Positions 1-6,030 of a stretch of DNA of 6,095 nt are shown piece by piece. How positions within the stretch are numbered: the stretch's first letter is position 1; each line of letters starts with the position of its first letter. Under the pieces are notes generated by a model. The model was not told where the DNA came from and searched no databases. It was given only the letters and a program-made list of their open reading frames with translations. Both the position numbers and the translations under genes were made by a program. This DNA is from JBBIRM01 sp037441765 (GTDB lineage Bacteria; Desulfobacterota; BSN033; UBA1163), in the NCBI GenBank assembly GCA_037441765.1, contig JBBIRM010000174.1:1-6095 (forward strand), in the 5' to 3' direction.

Positions 1-116
1 AGGTAGGGTTCCAAACCCTTCGAATGCGGGCAATAAGAGTTTCGGCAAGCCAAAAGGGCTTGCCCTACGAGAAATTAAACGAATCTCAAAGGTAGGGTAA
101 GGGCTTGTCCCTTGCC
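1..116. repeat. Cluster of short hairpins, probable intergenic palindromic repeat
   Basis: Three compact inverted repeats lie side by side. GGGTT (6-10) pairs with AACCC (14-18) across a 3-base loop. GGCAAGCC (44-51) pairs perfectly with GGCTTGCC (57-64) across AAAAG. GGTAAGGG (96-103) pairs with CCCTTGCC (109-116) across CTTGT with one G-U pair. GTAGGG occurs at 3-8 and 92-97, with its complement CCCTAC at 63-68. No T-run follows any hairpin, so none is a standard intrinsic terminator. The shared words suggest a degenerate REP- or MITE-like intergenic element that may extend beyond the left edge. That it is dispersed in the genome is inference; only one locus is visible. Confidence 0.5.
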
Positions 117-254
117 GCTAACAATCGTTTAAGAGAAAAACAAGCATTTTCAGGGAATTAATCGATGGTGCCAAACTATTAAAGGTATCCACTCGAAGGC
201 TTTTCACCCAACCTCCCCAGTCTAAAAATCTTTTTTTAAATTCTTTTTCAGAAA

Positions 255-275
255 TCTCTCATTTTTTGTGAGAGA
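255..275. repeat. 7-bp perfect inverted repeat in the leader
   Basis: TCTCTCA (255-261) is complementary to TGAGAGA (269-275) with a 7-base T-rich loop. On neither strand is the stem followed by a long T-run, so it is a poor intrinsic terminator. It ends nine bases before a possible -35 element (TTGACG, 284-289), so a repressor or activator site is conceivable. Its role is unknown. Confidence 0.4.
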
Positions 276-283
276 AATACTTC

Positions 284-312
284 TTGACGAGAATGTCTAA
301 GAGTGATATTGA
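284..312 (+). promoter_or_regulatory. Possible sigma70-type promoter for the synthetase operon
   Basis: TTGACG (284-289) matches the -35 consensus at five of six positions. Possible -10 hexamers are GATATT (305-310, 15-base spacing, four of six) and TATTGA (307-312, 17-base spacing, three of six). The -10 match is weak and the region is AT-rich, so chance is a real possibility. If correct, transcription would start near 318-320 and give a ~40-base leader with the AAGGGGG ribosome site. Confidence 0.3.
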
Positions 313-360
313 ATGAACCTCAAAGAGATAAGAATTAATTTAACCTGAAGGGGGTTATTT

Positions 361-2574
361 ATGAAAAAGAGTAAAAAAAAGATTTCGAAAAAGGTCGCTA
401 AATCTATGAAACTTATAAAAAAACCTTCGCATAAACCTAAAAAGGTTCTAAAAAAGGTATCTAAAAAGCCAAAGAAAAAAGTTGTAAAAAAACCAAAGGT
501 AAAATTATTAAAAAGGCCATTGAAAAAGCCCTCTCCCAAAACCCTTAAGATTAGAAAGAAGAGAGCCAAAAAAATTTCTGAGGAGATGATGGTAACAATC
601 CCTGTGGTCAAAACTGCCAAAAAACCTCTATGGATCCCTTCAGAGGAAATCATTAAGAATGCCAATATCACACGATTCATTGAATTTGTTAACAGGAAAT
701 ATAATAAAAAAATAAAGAATTACAATGAGTTACATCAATGGTCGGTTGAATCCATTCCAGATTTTTGGGCATCTATATGGGAATTTGCTGAGATTAAGGC
801 ATCTAAGAAATGGGATCAGGTTGTAGATGATCTTTCAAAATTTCCGGGAGCGAAGTGGTTTATTGGGGCAAGGCTTAATTTTGCAGAGAATCTCCTAAGA
901 TATAGAGATGATCGACTGGCTTTTATATTTAGAGGGGAGACGCAGAGATATTCAACCATGACTTATAAGGAACTCTACAAAGCGGTTTCGCGAGTGGCAA
1001 AAGCCCTCCGTCAAATTGGTATTCAGCCAGGGGATAGGATTGCAGGATACATGCCAAACCTTATGGAAACAGCCATTGCCATGCTTGCAGGAGCCAGTAT
1101 TGGAGCAGTCTGGTCATCTTGTGCTACTGATATTGGGCCCCATGCTGCATTGGACAGACTGGATCAGATAGAACCTAAGGTTCTCTTTTCAGTGAACGGC
1201 TACTTTTATAAAGGAAAGACCTTTAACACCCTCGAAAACGTGGCAGAGGTTGCCAGAGCCATTCCTTCCTTAGAAAAAGTGGTGATAGTCTCCTATGCAG
1301 GGGAGAAGCCTGATATTAGCCAAATCCCTCATGCAGTCCATTATGAAGACTTTTTAGATAAGGAGGAGGAACCACTACTTGAATTTGAACAATTACCCTT
1401 TGACCATCCTATCTATATTATGTTCTCTTCAGGAACCACTGGCAAACCAAAATGCATGGTTCAGGGTGCAGGGGGCATTCTCCTTCACCATTTGAAAGAA
1501 CTCATTCTCAATACTGATCTTAAAAGGGAGGATAGGCTCTTTTACATTACCACCTGTAGTTGGATGATGTGGAATTGGATGCTGAGTTCTCTTGGTGTGG
1601 GAGCGACTGTTGTCCTATATGATGGCAACCCGAATTACCCTGATCCCTATGCTATGTGGAAGATGGTTCAGGATGAAAAAATAACCATCTTTGGCCTCAG
1701 TGCAAGTTACATTAACTATTTACGAAGTGAAGGGATTCAACCCGGGAAGAATTATGATCTTTCTTCCCTTAGGGAGATTTCCCAGACAGGATCTGTCCTT
1801 TCTGCAGAAGGGTTTGAATGGATCTATCGGGAGGTAAAAAAGGATCTCCATTTTAACTCCATCTCCGGGGGGACAGACATCAATGGATGTTTTGCAATCG
1901 GTAGCCCCATTCAACCCGTCTATGCAGGAGAGCTCCAGGGACCGGGCCTTGGTATGAAGGTAAAGGCTTATGACGAAAATGGTAAACCCGTCTGGGATAA
2001 GGAAGGGGAGTTGGTCTGTGAGGCTCCTGCCCCATGTATGCCTCTCTATTTCTGGAACGACCCTACTGGGGAAAAGTATAGGAGCGCCTATTTTGAATTT
2101 TACCCTGGTGTATGGCGTCATGGAGACTATATTGTGATGCACAGCGACACAGGGGGGATCACCTTTTATGGACGTTCGGATGCTGTGCTGAAACCTTCGG
2201 GGGTTCGGATCGGGACGGCAGAGATATATAATATTGTGGAGAAGATCGAGGGAATTTTAGACAGCCTGGCCATTGGACAGAGTTGGGAAGGAGATCAGCG
2301 AATTGTCCTATTTGTGAAACTTGCCCCAGGGGTTCAATTGACCGAAGAATTGAAAAATAGAATTAGAAAGACACTGAGGGAGAAGGCCTCTCCCCGCCAT
2401 GTTCCAACGATCATCATGGAGATGCCAGATGCCCCATATACTATGAATATGAAAAAGGTTGAAAGTGCTGTCACAAATATCATTCATGGTAGGCCAGTTC
2501 TGAACAGGGATGCCTTGGTGAACCCAGAAGTTCTTGATTACTTTGAGAAGGTCATTCCAGAACTTCAAAAATAA
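361..2574 (+). CDS. aacS: Acetoacetate--CoA ligase (acetoacetyl-CoA synthetase) with lysine-rich N-terminal tail
   Basis: This ANL-superfamily enzyme should join acetoacetate to CoA in an ATP-dependent reaction through an acyl-adenylate (EC 6.2.1.16), in the cytoplasm. The core begins near residue 89 (PLWIPSEE) and its ~650 residues are the usual family length. Visible family motifs are WSSCATD (251-257), the phosphate loop SSGTTGKPK (356-364), WMMWNW (401-406), SGGTDI (502-507) and the hinge region YGRSDAVLKPSG (603-614). The C-terminal lysine segment is NMKKVE, with K698 the likely adenylation lysine; the usual SGK/NGK glycine is Met697 here. Residues 2-71 form an extra tail with 34 Lys, 3 Arg, no Asp or Glu, and recurrent K(K/R)P words. 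The start at 361 has AAGGGGG six bases upstream. An alternative is Met76/Met77 (586/589), preceded closely by GAGGAG, which would give an ordinary ~660-residue enzyme. The product call is firm; the true start is less so. Confidence 0.93.
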   Translation: MKKSKKKISKKVAKSMKLIKKPSHKPKKVLKKVSKKPKKKVVKKPKVKLLKRPLKKPSPKTLKIRKKRAKKISEEMMVTIPVVKTAKKPLWIPSEEIIKNANITRFIEFVNRKYNKKIKNYNELHQWSVESIPDFWASIWEFAEIKASKKWDQVVDDLSKFPGAKWFIGARLNFAENLLRYRDDRLAFIFRGETQRYSTMTYKELYKAVSRVAKALRQIGIQPGDRIAGYMPNLMETAIAMLAGASIGAVWSSCATDIGPHAALDRLDQIEPKVLFSVNGYFYKGKTFNTLENVAEVARAIPSLEKVVIVSYAGEKPDISQIPHAVHYEDFLDKEEEPLLEFEQLPFDHPIYIMFSSGTTGKPKCMVQGAGGILLHHLKELILNTDLKREDRLFYITTCSWMMWNWMLSSLGVGATVVLYDGNPNYPDPYAMWKMVQDEKITIFGLSASYINYLRSEGIQPGKNYDLSSLREISQTGSVLSAEGFEWIYREVKKDLHFNSISGGTDINGCFAIGSPIQPVYAGELQGPGLGMKVKAYDENGKPVWDKEGELVCEAPAPCMPLYFWNDPTGEKYRSAYFEFYPGVWRHGDYIVMHSDTGGITFYGRSDAVLKPSGVRIGTAEIYNIVEKIEGILDSLAIGQSWEGDQRIVLFVKLAPGVQLTEELKNRIRKTLREKASPRHVPTIIMEMPDAPYTMNMKKVESAVTNIIHGRPVLNRDALVNPEVLDYFEKVIPELQK
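364..573 (+). other. Lysine/proline-rich histone-H1-like tail segment of the synthetase
   Basis: Codons 2-71 specify a strongly basic, low-complexity segment. Lysine makes up 34 of 70 residues (22 AAA, 12 AAG) and there is no acidic residue until E74. K(K/R)P words end at prolines 22, 37, 45, 53 and 57, with exact 8-residue spacing from 37 to 45 to 53. There is no signal-peptide or membrane-segment pattern. Such tails are known on histone H1, on some bacterial nucleoid proteins and on the PhaF-type phasin, where they bind nucleic acid. A similar role here is inference. The DNA contains A-runs at 373-380 (A8), 417-423 (A7) and 568-574 (A7). Confidence 0.75.
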
Positions 2575-2600
2575 ACCCTTGAATCCCTGAACCCATACTA

Positions 2601-3011
2601 ATGAAGTTGACAAGAAGAGAGTTTGAAGAGATTACTCATAATGCTTTGAAAGGGCTTCCAAAATTCTTCAAGGAGAAGATGGAAAATGTAGATGTTGTCA
2701 TCGAAAGTAAAGCCCCGAGAAGTCTCCTTTTAAAGATGGGGCTAAAATCTCCAAATGAGTTGCTTGGTCTCTATCAAGGCGTACCGTTCAACCGAAGGGG
2801 GTTTTATTATGGGAATGTCCTTCCTGATAAAATCACCCTTTTTCAGATTCCCATTGAGTCCTGCTGTAGGACAAAGGAAGAGATTGAAGATAAGGTGAGG
2901 GAAGTGGTCATCCATGAAGTAGGACACTATTTCGGACTGGATGAGGAGAGATTGAGAGAACTTGAGAGGATAGCAGAACGTAATGAGGTTGAGGTTAAGA
3001 ATGAAATCTGA
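2601..3011 (+). CDS. Small HExxH metallopeptidase-family protein (zincin-like)
   Basis: The 136-residue protein has the zinc-binding signature HEVGHYFGLDEE at residues 105-116: H105 and H109 as ligands, E106 as the catalytic base, and a downstream acidic residue such as D114 as a possible third ligand. The N-terminal part (REFEEITHNALKGLPKFF) and the overall length fit the bacterial 'metallopeptidase family protein' group (Pfam Zincin_1, PF06262). Substrates of that group are not established, and no signal peptide is visible, so it is probably cytoplasmic. It starts 26 bases after the synthetase stop with no good Shine-Dalgarno sequence. The start is chosen because the N-terminus matches the family pattern; translation may depend on coupling to the gene upstream. 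The last ~20 residues are charged and probably helical. Confidence 0.85.
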   Translation: MKLTRREFEEITHNALKGLPKFFKEKMENVDVVIESKAPRSLLLKMGLKSPNELLGLYQGVPFNRRGFYYGNVLPDKITLFQIPIESCCRTKEEIEDKVREVVIHEVGHYFGLDEERLRELERIAERNEVEVKNEI

Positions 3012-3082
3012 TCTGGGATATTGAGATGAAACTTTCTGATGATATGGAGATTTAATCAGCCTTAACCTTTCTTTTCAAGAAG

Positions 3083-3856
3083 ATGTCTTTCATAAAATTC
3101 TTAGGGACAGCAGGTGCAAGGTTTGTCGTTCTCAGGCAACTTCGGGCCTCAGGGGGCATCTGGCTTTCTATCGATAATACAAATCTCTATATTGATCCAG
3201 GACCAGGGGCGTTGGTTCGTTGTCTTAACAGTAAGCCTAAATTGGAGCCCGCAACCCTGGATGGCATTATCCTAAGCCATAAACATTTAGACCATTCAAA
3301 TGATATCAATGTCATGATCGAGGCTATGACCGATGGAGGATTTAAAAAAAGGGGAGTGCTTTTCGCCCCCCGAGATGCCCTTGAAGATGATCCGGTGGTG
3401 TTTAGATATGTTAGGGACTATCTGAAGAAGATAGAAATTTTGAAAGAAGACTCAGAGTATCAGGTGGGGGAGATTCGATTTTATACTGCGCGAAGGCATA
3501 AGCATCAGGTGGAGACCTATGGCTTCAATTTTAAGACCTCACCTCATACGATTTCCATAATTACCGATACAAAGTTCTTTCCAGAACTTCCAGACCTTTA
3601 TCGGGGAGAGATTTTAATAATTCATGTCGTTCGACTCAAGCCCATTGGAGATGAACCGATAGATCATCTCTCAATTGATGATGTAAAAACTATTATTAAA
3701 AAATCGAAACCTAAACTCACCTTGCTTACCCATTTTGGGATGACGATGGTTAGGGCAAAGCCTTGGATGATAGCAGAAGAATTGGGAAAAGAGCTGGGAA
3801 GAAAGGTGATAGCAGCAAGTGATGGAATGAAATTAGAATTAGAGGAGGTTTTGTGA
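3083..3856 (+). CDS. Metallo-beta-lactamase-fold metallohydrolase
   Basis: The 257-residue protein has the MBL-fold metal motif in the form HKHLDH (H66, H68, D70, H71). Later candidate ligands in order are H139/H141, D162 in IITDT, H195 in DHLS and H217 in THFG. It begins directly with the first strand (FLGTAGARF), followed by SGG and DPGPGALVR, so it is a single-domain member with no signal peptide, most like the RNase Z/PhnP side of the superfamily. No exosite arm or accessory domain that would fix the substrate is visible, so a phosphodiesterase, nuclease or lactonase role cannot be chosen. An in-frame TAA at 3053-3055 and the absence of another ATG make 3083 the likely start, although only AAGAAG, directly adjacent, precedes it. 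Its stop overlaps the next gene by one base in TGATG, which implies translational coupling to the aminotransferase. Confidence 0.88.
   Translation: MSFIKFLGTAGARFVVLRQLRASGGIWLSIDNTNLYIDPGPGALVRCLNSKPKLEPATLDGIILSHKHLDHSNDINVMIEAMTDGGFKKRGVLFAPRDALEDDPVVFRYVRDYLKKIEILKEDSEYQVGEIRFYTARRHKHQVETYGFNFKTSPHTISIITDTKFFPELPDLYRGEILIIHVVRLKPIGDEPIDHLSIDDVKTIIKKSKPKLTLLTHFGMTMVRAKPWMIAEELGKELGRKVIAASDGMKLELEEVL
3843..3848 (+). promoter_or_regulatory. Strong Shine-Dalgarno site that decides the aminotransferase start
   Basis: AGGAGG ends seven bases before the ATG at 3856 and only four before the in-frame GTG at 3853. The spacing favours the ATG. The site lies inside the final codons of the MBL-fold gene. 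Confidence 0.8.
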
Positions 3857-4980
3857 TGAAAAGGTGGGAGATGAAAGATTTAAACCCAACTCCAAGGATC
3901 TTGATGGGTCCAGGACCAAGCAATGTCCATTACAGGGTTTATCGGGCAATGGCTACCCCAGTGATCGGGTATCTCGACCCGCAACTTCTTGGCTGTATGG
4001 ATGATATCAGCCAGATGTTAAGGGATATTTTTCAGACAAAAAACCCTCTTACCCTTGCCATCTCTGGGACTGGAAGTTCAGGCATGGAGGCATCTTTTGT
4101 TAACTTCGTTGAACCCGGTGATACAGTTGTGATCGGGGTCAGTGGTTTTTTTGCAGAGAGAATGGTAGAAGTTGCCTCCAGATGTGGAGCCAGGGTCATA
4201 AGGGTGGATTCGGATTGGGGAAAGATTGTTGAACCAGAAAGGGTGATAAAGTCCTTAAAGGAACATCCCGAGGCGAAGATATGTGCCCTGGTCCACGGTG
4301 AAACGTCCACAGGGGTCAGACAGCCCCTTGAAGAGATTGGAGAATACTGTAAAAAAACAGAAACGCTTCTTCTCATTGATGCAGTTACTTCTCTTGGAGG
4401 AGTTGAATTGAAGGTTGATGAGTGGGGAATAGATATCTGCTACAGTTGCACCCAGAAAGGTCTAAGCGTTCCACCAGGACTTTCGCCGATAACCATCAGT
4501 CCGAAAGGGGTAGAGAGGCTTCGCTCAAGGAAGACAAAGGTCCAGAGTTTCTATCTCGATTTACTTCTTCTCGAAAAATACTGGGGAGAAGAGAGGGTCT
4601 ATCATCATACTGCACCTGCAACCATGTTTTATGGTCTGAGGGAAGGCTTGAGGGTGGTCATTGAAGAAGGCCTTGTTGAAAGATTTCAGAGACATCAGAC
4701 CTTAGGGGATCGCCTCAAGATGGAACTTGAAGGTATTGGCATTAAACTTTTTGCTAAGGAAGGGTATCGACTCTCTGTATTGACCTCTGTCTATGTGCCA
4801 GAAGGATTTGAAGATGCAGTTGTACGAAAGAGGCTTCTTGACGAGTATCACATTGAGATAGGTGGTGGGCTTGGCCCCCTCAAGGGCAAGATATGGAGAA
4901 TTGGTCTCATGGGGGAGACCTGTCGCCTTCAAAACATCAAATCACTCATTGGAGCCCTAAAGGATATATTAAATAAATGA
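3856..4980 (+). CDS. Class V aminotransferase, alanine/serine--glyoxylate aminotransferase type
   Basis: This PLP enzyme (374 residues from the ATG) probably converts glyoxylate to glycine using alanine or serine as amino donor. Numbered from the ATG, the Schiff-base lysine is K201 in SCTQKGLSVPPG, the cofactor-ring aspartate is D175 in LLLIDAVTSLGG, and R348 in WRIGLMG matches the substrate-carboxylate arginine of human AGT. Further AGT-like segments include PGPSNV near the N-terminus, FQTKNPLTLAISGTG, HGETSTGV, SRKTK..SFYLD, VYHHTAP and IEIGGGLGP. Length is typical of the family. It lacks a peroxisomal C-terminal tripeptide, as expected in bacteria. A GTG at 3853 would add one residue but is less well spaced from the AGGAGG. 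Alternatives in the same fold group are ureidoglycine-glyoxylate or 2-aminoethylphosphonate-type transaminases; the AGT-like blocks favour glyoxylate. The donor amino acid cannot be decided by eye. The convergent HOGA1-like aldolase next door supports a glyoxylate role. Confidence 0.88.
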   Translation: MKRWEMKDLNPTPRILMGPGPSNVHYRVYRAMATPVIGYLDPQLLGCMDDISQMLRDIFQTKNPLTLAISGTGSSGMEASFVNFVEPGDTVVIGVSGFFAERMVEVASRCGARVIRVDSDWGKIVEPERVIKSLKEHPEAKICALVHGETSTGVRQPLEEIGEYCKKTETLLLIDAVTSLGGVELKVDEWGIDICYSCTQKGLSVPPGLSPITISPKGVERLRSRKTKVQSFYLDLLLLEKYWGEERVYHHTAPATMFYGLREGLRVVIEEGLVERFQRHQTLGDRLKMELEGIGIKLFAKEGYRLSVLTSVYVPEGFEDAVVRKRLLDEYHIEIGGGLGPLKGKIWRIGLMGETCRLQNIKSLIGALKDILNK

Positions 4981-5054
4981 TCGGTCAATTTAATTCAAAA
5001 TAGAGAGGGACTTCAGAGATGTTCAAAGTAAAATAGTTTAGTTGAAAAATCCCC

Positions 5055-5939
5055 TTAATCCTCCTCCTTCAAATGGGCAATCAATCTTTTAAATTCTTTT
5101 TCAACTTCTTGACCAGGCCGTTTCAAAGGGGGCCTCGGATCTCCACCAAAATAACCATTTAGGTCCATCGCCATTTTGAGTCCCCCAATTCCATATTCAA
5201 CAGTGACCGCTTTAGCCAGAGGGGTTAGTCGATTCTGTAGGGCCCTCGCTTCATTAATCTTTTTCTGTTTAAAAAGTTTGTAGATTTTGACACATTCCTC
5301 AGGGACGAGATTTGCAACAGCCAGAATTCCTCCCTTAGCACCCACGCAGAGGGCAGGGAAGAAAACAGGGGCTGAGCCCACAAATACAGAAAAGCCTTTT
5401 CTCGAATGATGAATGATTTCGCTTAACTGGTCAATATTTCCTGAACTGTCCTTGATTCCAATGATGTTTGGATGCCCAGAAAGTTTTGCCACCCATCTGG
5501 CTTCGAGGTTAATACCAGTAAATTGTGGGACATTATAGATCAAGATTCCGATTTGGGAGGCCTCTGCAACAGCAATAAAGTGCTCATAAAGAATTTGGGG
5601 TTTCATCTGGCCTCTGAAATAAGAAGGGGTTACAACCAAGGCGCAGTCTGCTCCAAGCTTTGCACACTGATTGGTAAAACGGATGGTTTCTCGAGTTGAC
5701 TCCATTCCAGTACCAACCATCATCAGTTTGGAAGAGGGGATGGAGTCTCGGGAAACCTCAATCACCCTCAACTTTTCCTTCTCATTAAGATAGACAGCCT
5801 CTCCATTTGACCCGAGGACAAGATAACCAGAGAGACCTGTTTTGTTCCAATTCTTAAAATTCTTTTTAAGTTTGTCTAAGGCAAGTTTTCCATCCTCAAA
5901 AGGAGTGGTAATGGGTGGCATGACACCACTGAGTTTCAT
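5055..5939 (-). CDS. DapA/NAL-superfamily aldolase, probable 4-hydroxy-2-oxoglutarate aldolase (HOGA1-like)
   Basis: This 294-residue class I aldolase (TIM barrel) has the Schiff-base lysine K163 in GIKDSSG and the catalytic tyrosine Y135 in IYNVP. The 2-oxoacid loop reads GSNGE (43-47) instead of the GTTGE usual in dihydrodipicolinate synthase. At the position of the DHDPS substrate-binding arginine (R138 in E. coli) it has F140 (YNVPQFTG), which argues against lysine biosynthesis. Several blocks resemble human HOGA1 as I recall it: GTGMEST, VVTPSYFRGQM, HPNI.GIKDS, the GSA...GA.GG..A.AN pattern and the GI.GLK..MD..GY.GG...PL pattern. The expected reaction is 4-hydroxy-2-oxoglutarate to pyruvate plus glyoxylate. 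Other 2-oxoacid aldolase activities remain possible in this promiscuous family. AAAGGGA lies seven bases before the start. The gene is convergent with the aminotransferase across 74 bases that show no clear terminator hairpin. Confidence 0.85.
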   Translation of the reverse strand: MKLSGVMPPITTPFEDGKLALDKLKKNFKNWNKTGLSGYLVLGSNGEAVYLNEKEKLRVIEVSRDSIPSSKLMMVGTGMESTRETIRFTNQCAKLGADCALVVTPSYFRGQMKPQILYEHFIAVAEASQIGILIYNVPQFTGINLEARWVAKLSGHPNIIGIKDSSGNIDQLSEIIHHSRKGFSVFVGSAPVFFPALCVGAKGGILAVANLVPEECVKIYKLFKQKKINEARALQNRLTPLAKAVTVEYGIGGLKMAMDLNGYFGGDPRPPLKRPGQEVEKEFKRLIAHLKEED

Positions 5940-5966
5940 GTTTGGGTCCCTTTTATAAAATTTAGA

Positions 5967-6030
5967 GATTTGACCTCAAGATCCATTGAATATCTTTAAA
6001 AATAACATGGGATAAGGTAATGGTCAAATC
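5967..6030. repeat. 9-bp perfect inverted repeat flanking the aldolase promoter, possible operator pair
   Basis: GATTTGACC (5967-5975) and its exact complement GGTCAAATC (6022-6030) are separated by 46 bases, with arm centres 55 bp apart, close to five helical turns. The right arm covers the proposed -35 hexamer and the left arm would lie about 17-25 bases downstream of the start point. This could be two half-sites for a looping regulator. A 9-bp match in AT-rich DNA can also arise by chance. Confidence 0.35.
5999..6027 (-). promoter_or_regulatory. Probable promoter of the aldolase gene
   Basis: Read on the minus strand, TTGACC (6027-6022, five of six to the -35 consensus) is followed after exactly 17 bases by TATTTT (6004-5999, four of six to the -10 consensus). 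Transcription would begin near 5992 and leave a ~50-base leader before the ATG at 5939. TATAAA closer to the gene (5956-5951) is an alternative -10, but it would place the start almost at the ATG. Confidence 0.4.

Larger units (their letters stand above)
117..360. other. Gene-free AT-rich leader upstream of the synthetase gene
   Basis: No coding region on either strand is convincing here. The stretch is AT-rich with a T7 run near 232-238. It contains the stem at 255-275, a possible promoter at 284-312, and the ribosome-binding sequence AAGGGGG at 348-354, six bases before the ATG at 361. No recognisable riboswitch core or small RNA was seen. The antisense hydrophobic reading frame that enters this region mirrors the lysine codons of the downstream gene. 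Confidence 0.6.

Noticed and set aside
255..275. Intrinsic terminator
   Set aside because: The stem is only 7 bp and is not followed by a T-tract on either strand; kept as an inverted repeat only.
297..680. Minus-strand 127-codon frame encoding a Phe/Leu-rich, membrane-like protein
   Set aside because: It is the mirror image of the lysine AAA/AAG codons of the synthetase tail (TTT/CTT on the other strand). The hydrophobicity is a by-product, and it runs antisense to a well-supported gene.
1720..2142. Minus-strand 140-codon frame inside the synthetase gene
   Set aside because: Fully antisense to conserved enzyme motifs with no family resemblance of its own.
3026..3055. Nine-codon mini-frame between the metallopeptidase and MBL-fold genes
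   Set aside because: Too short and without a clear ribosome site; no attenuation-type structure is seen around it.
4422..4664. Plus-strand 80-codon frame inside the aminotransferase
   Set aside because: Out-of-frame shadow of conserved PLP-enzyme sequence with no recognisable domain.
4981..5054. Expected bidirectional terminator between the convergent genes
   Set aside because: No GC-rich stem with a T-run could be found on either strand, so no terminator is called.
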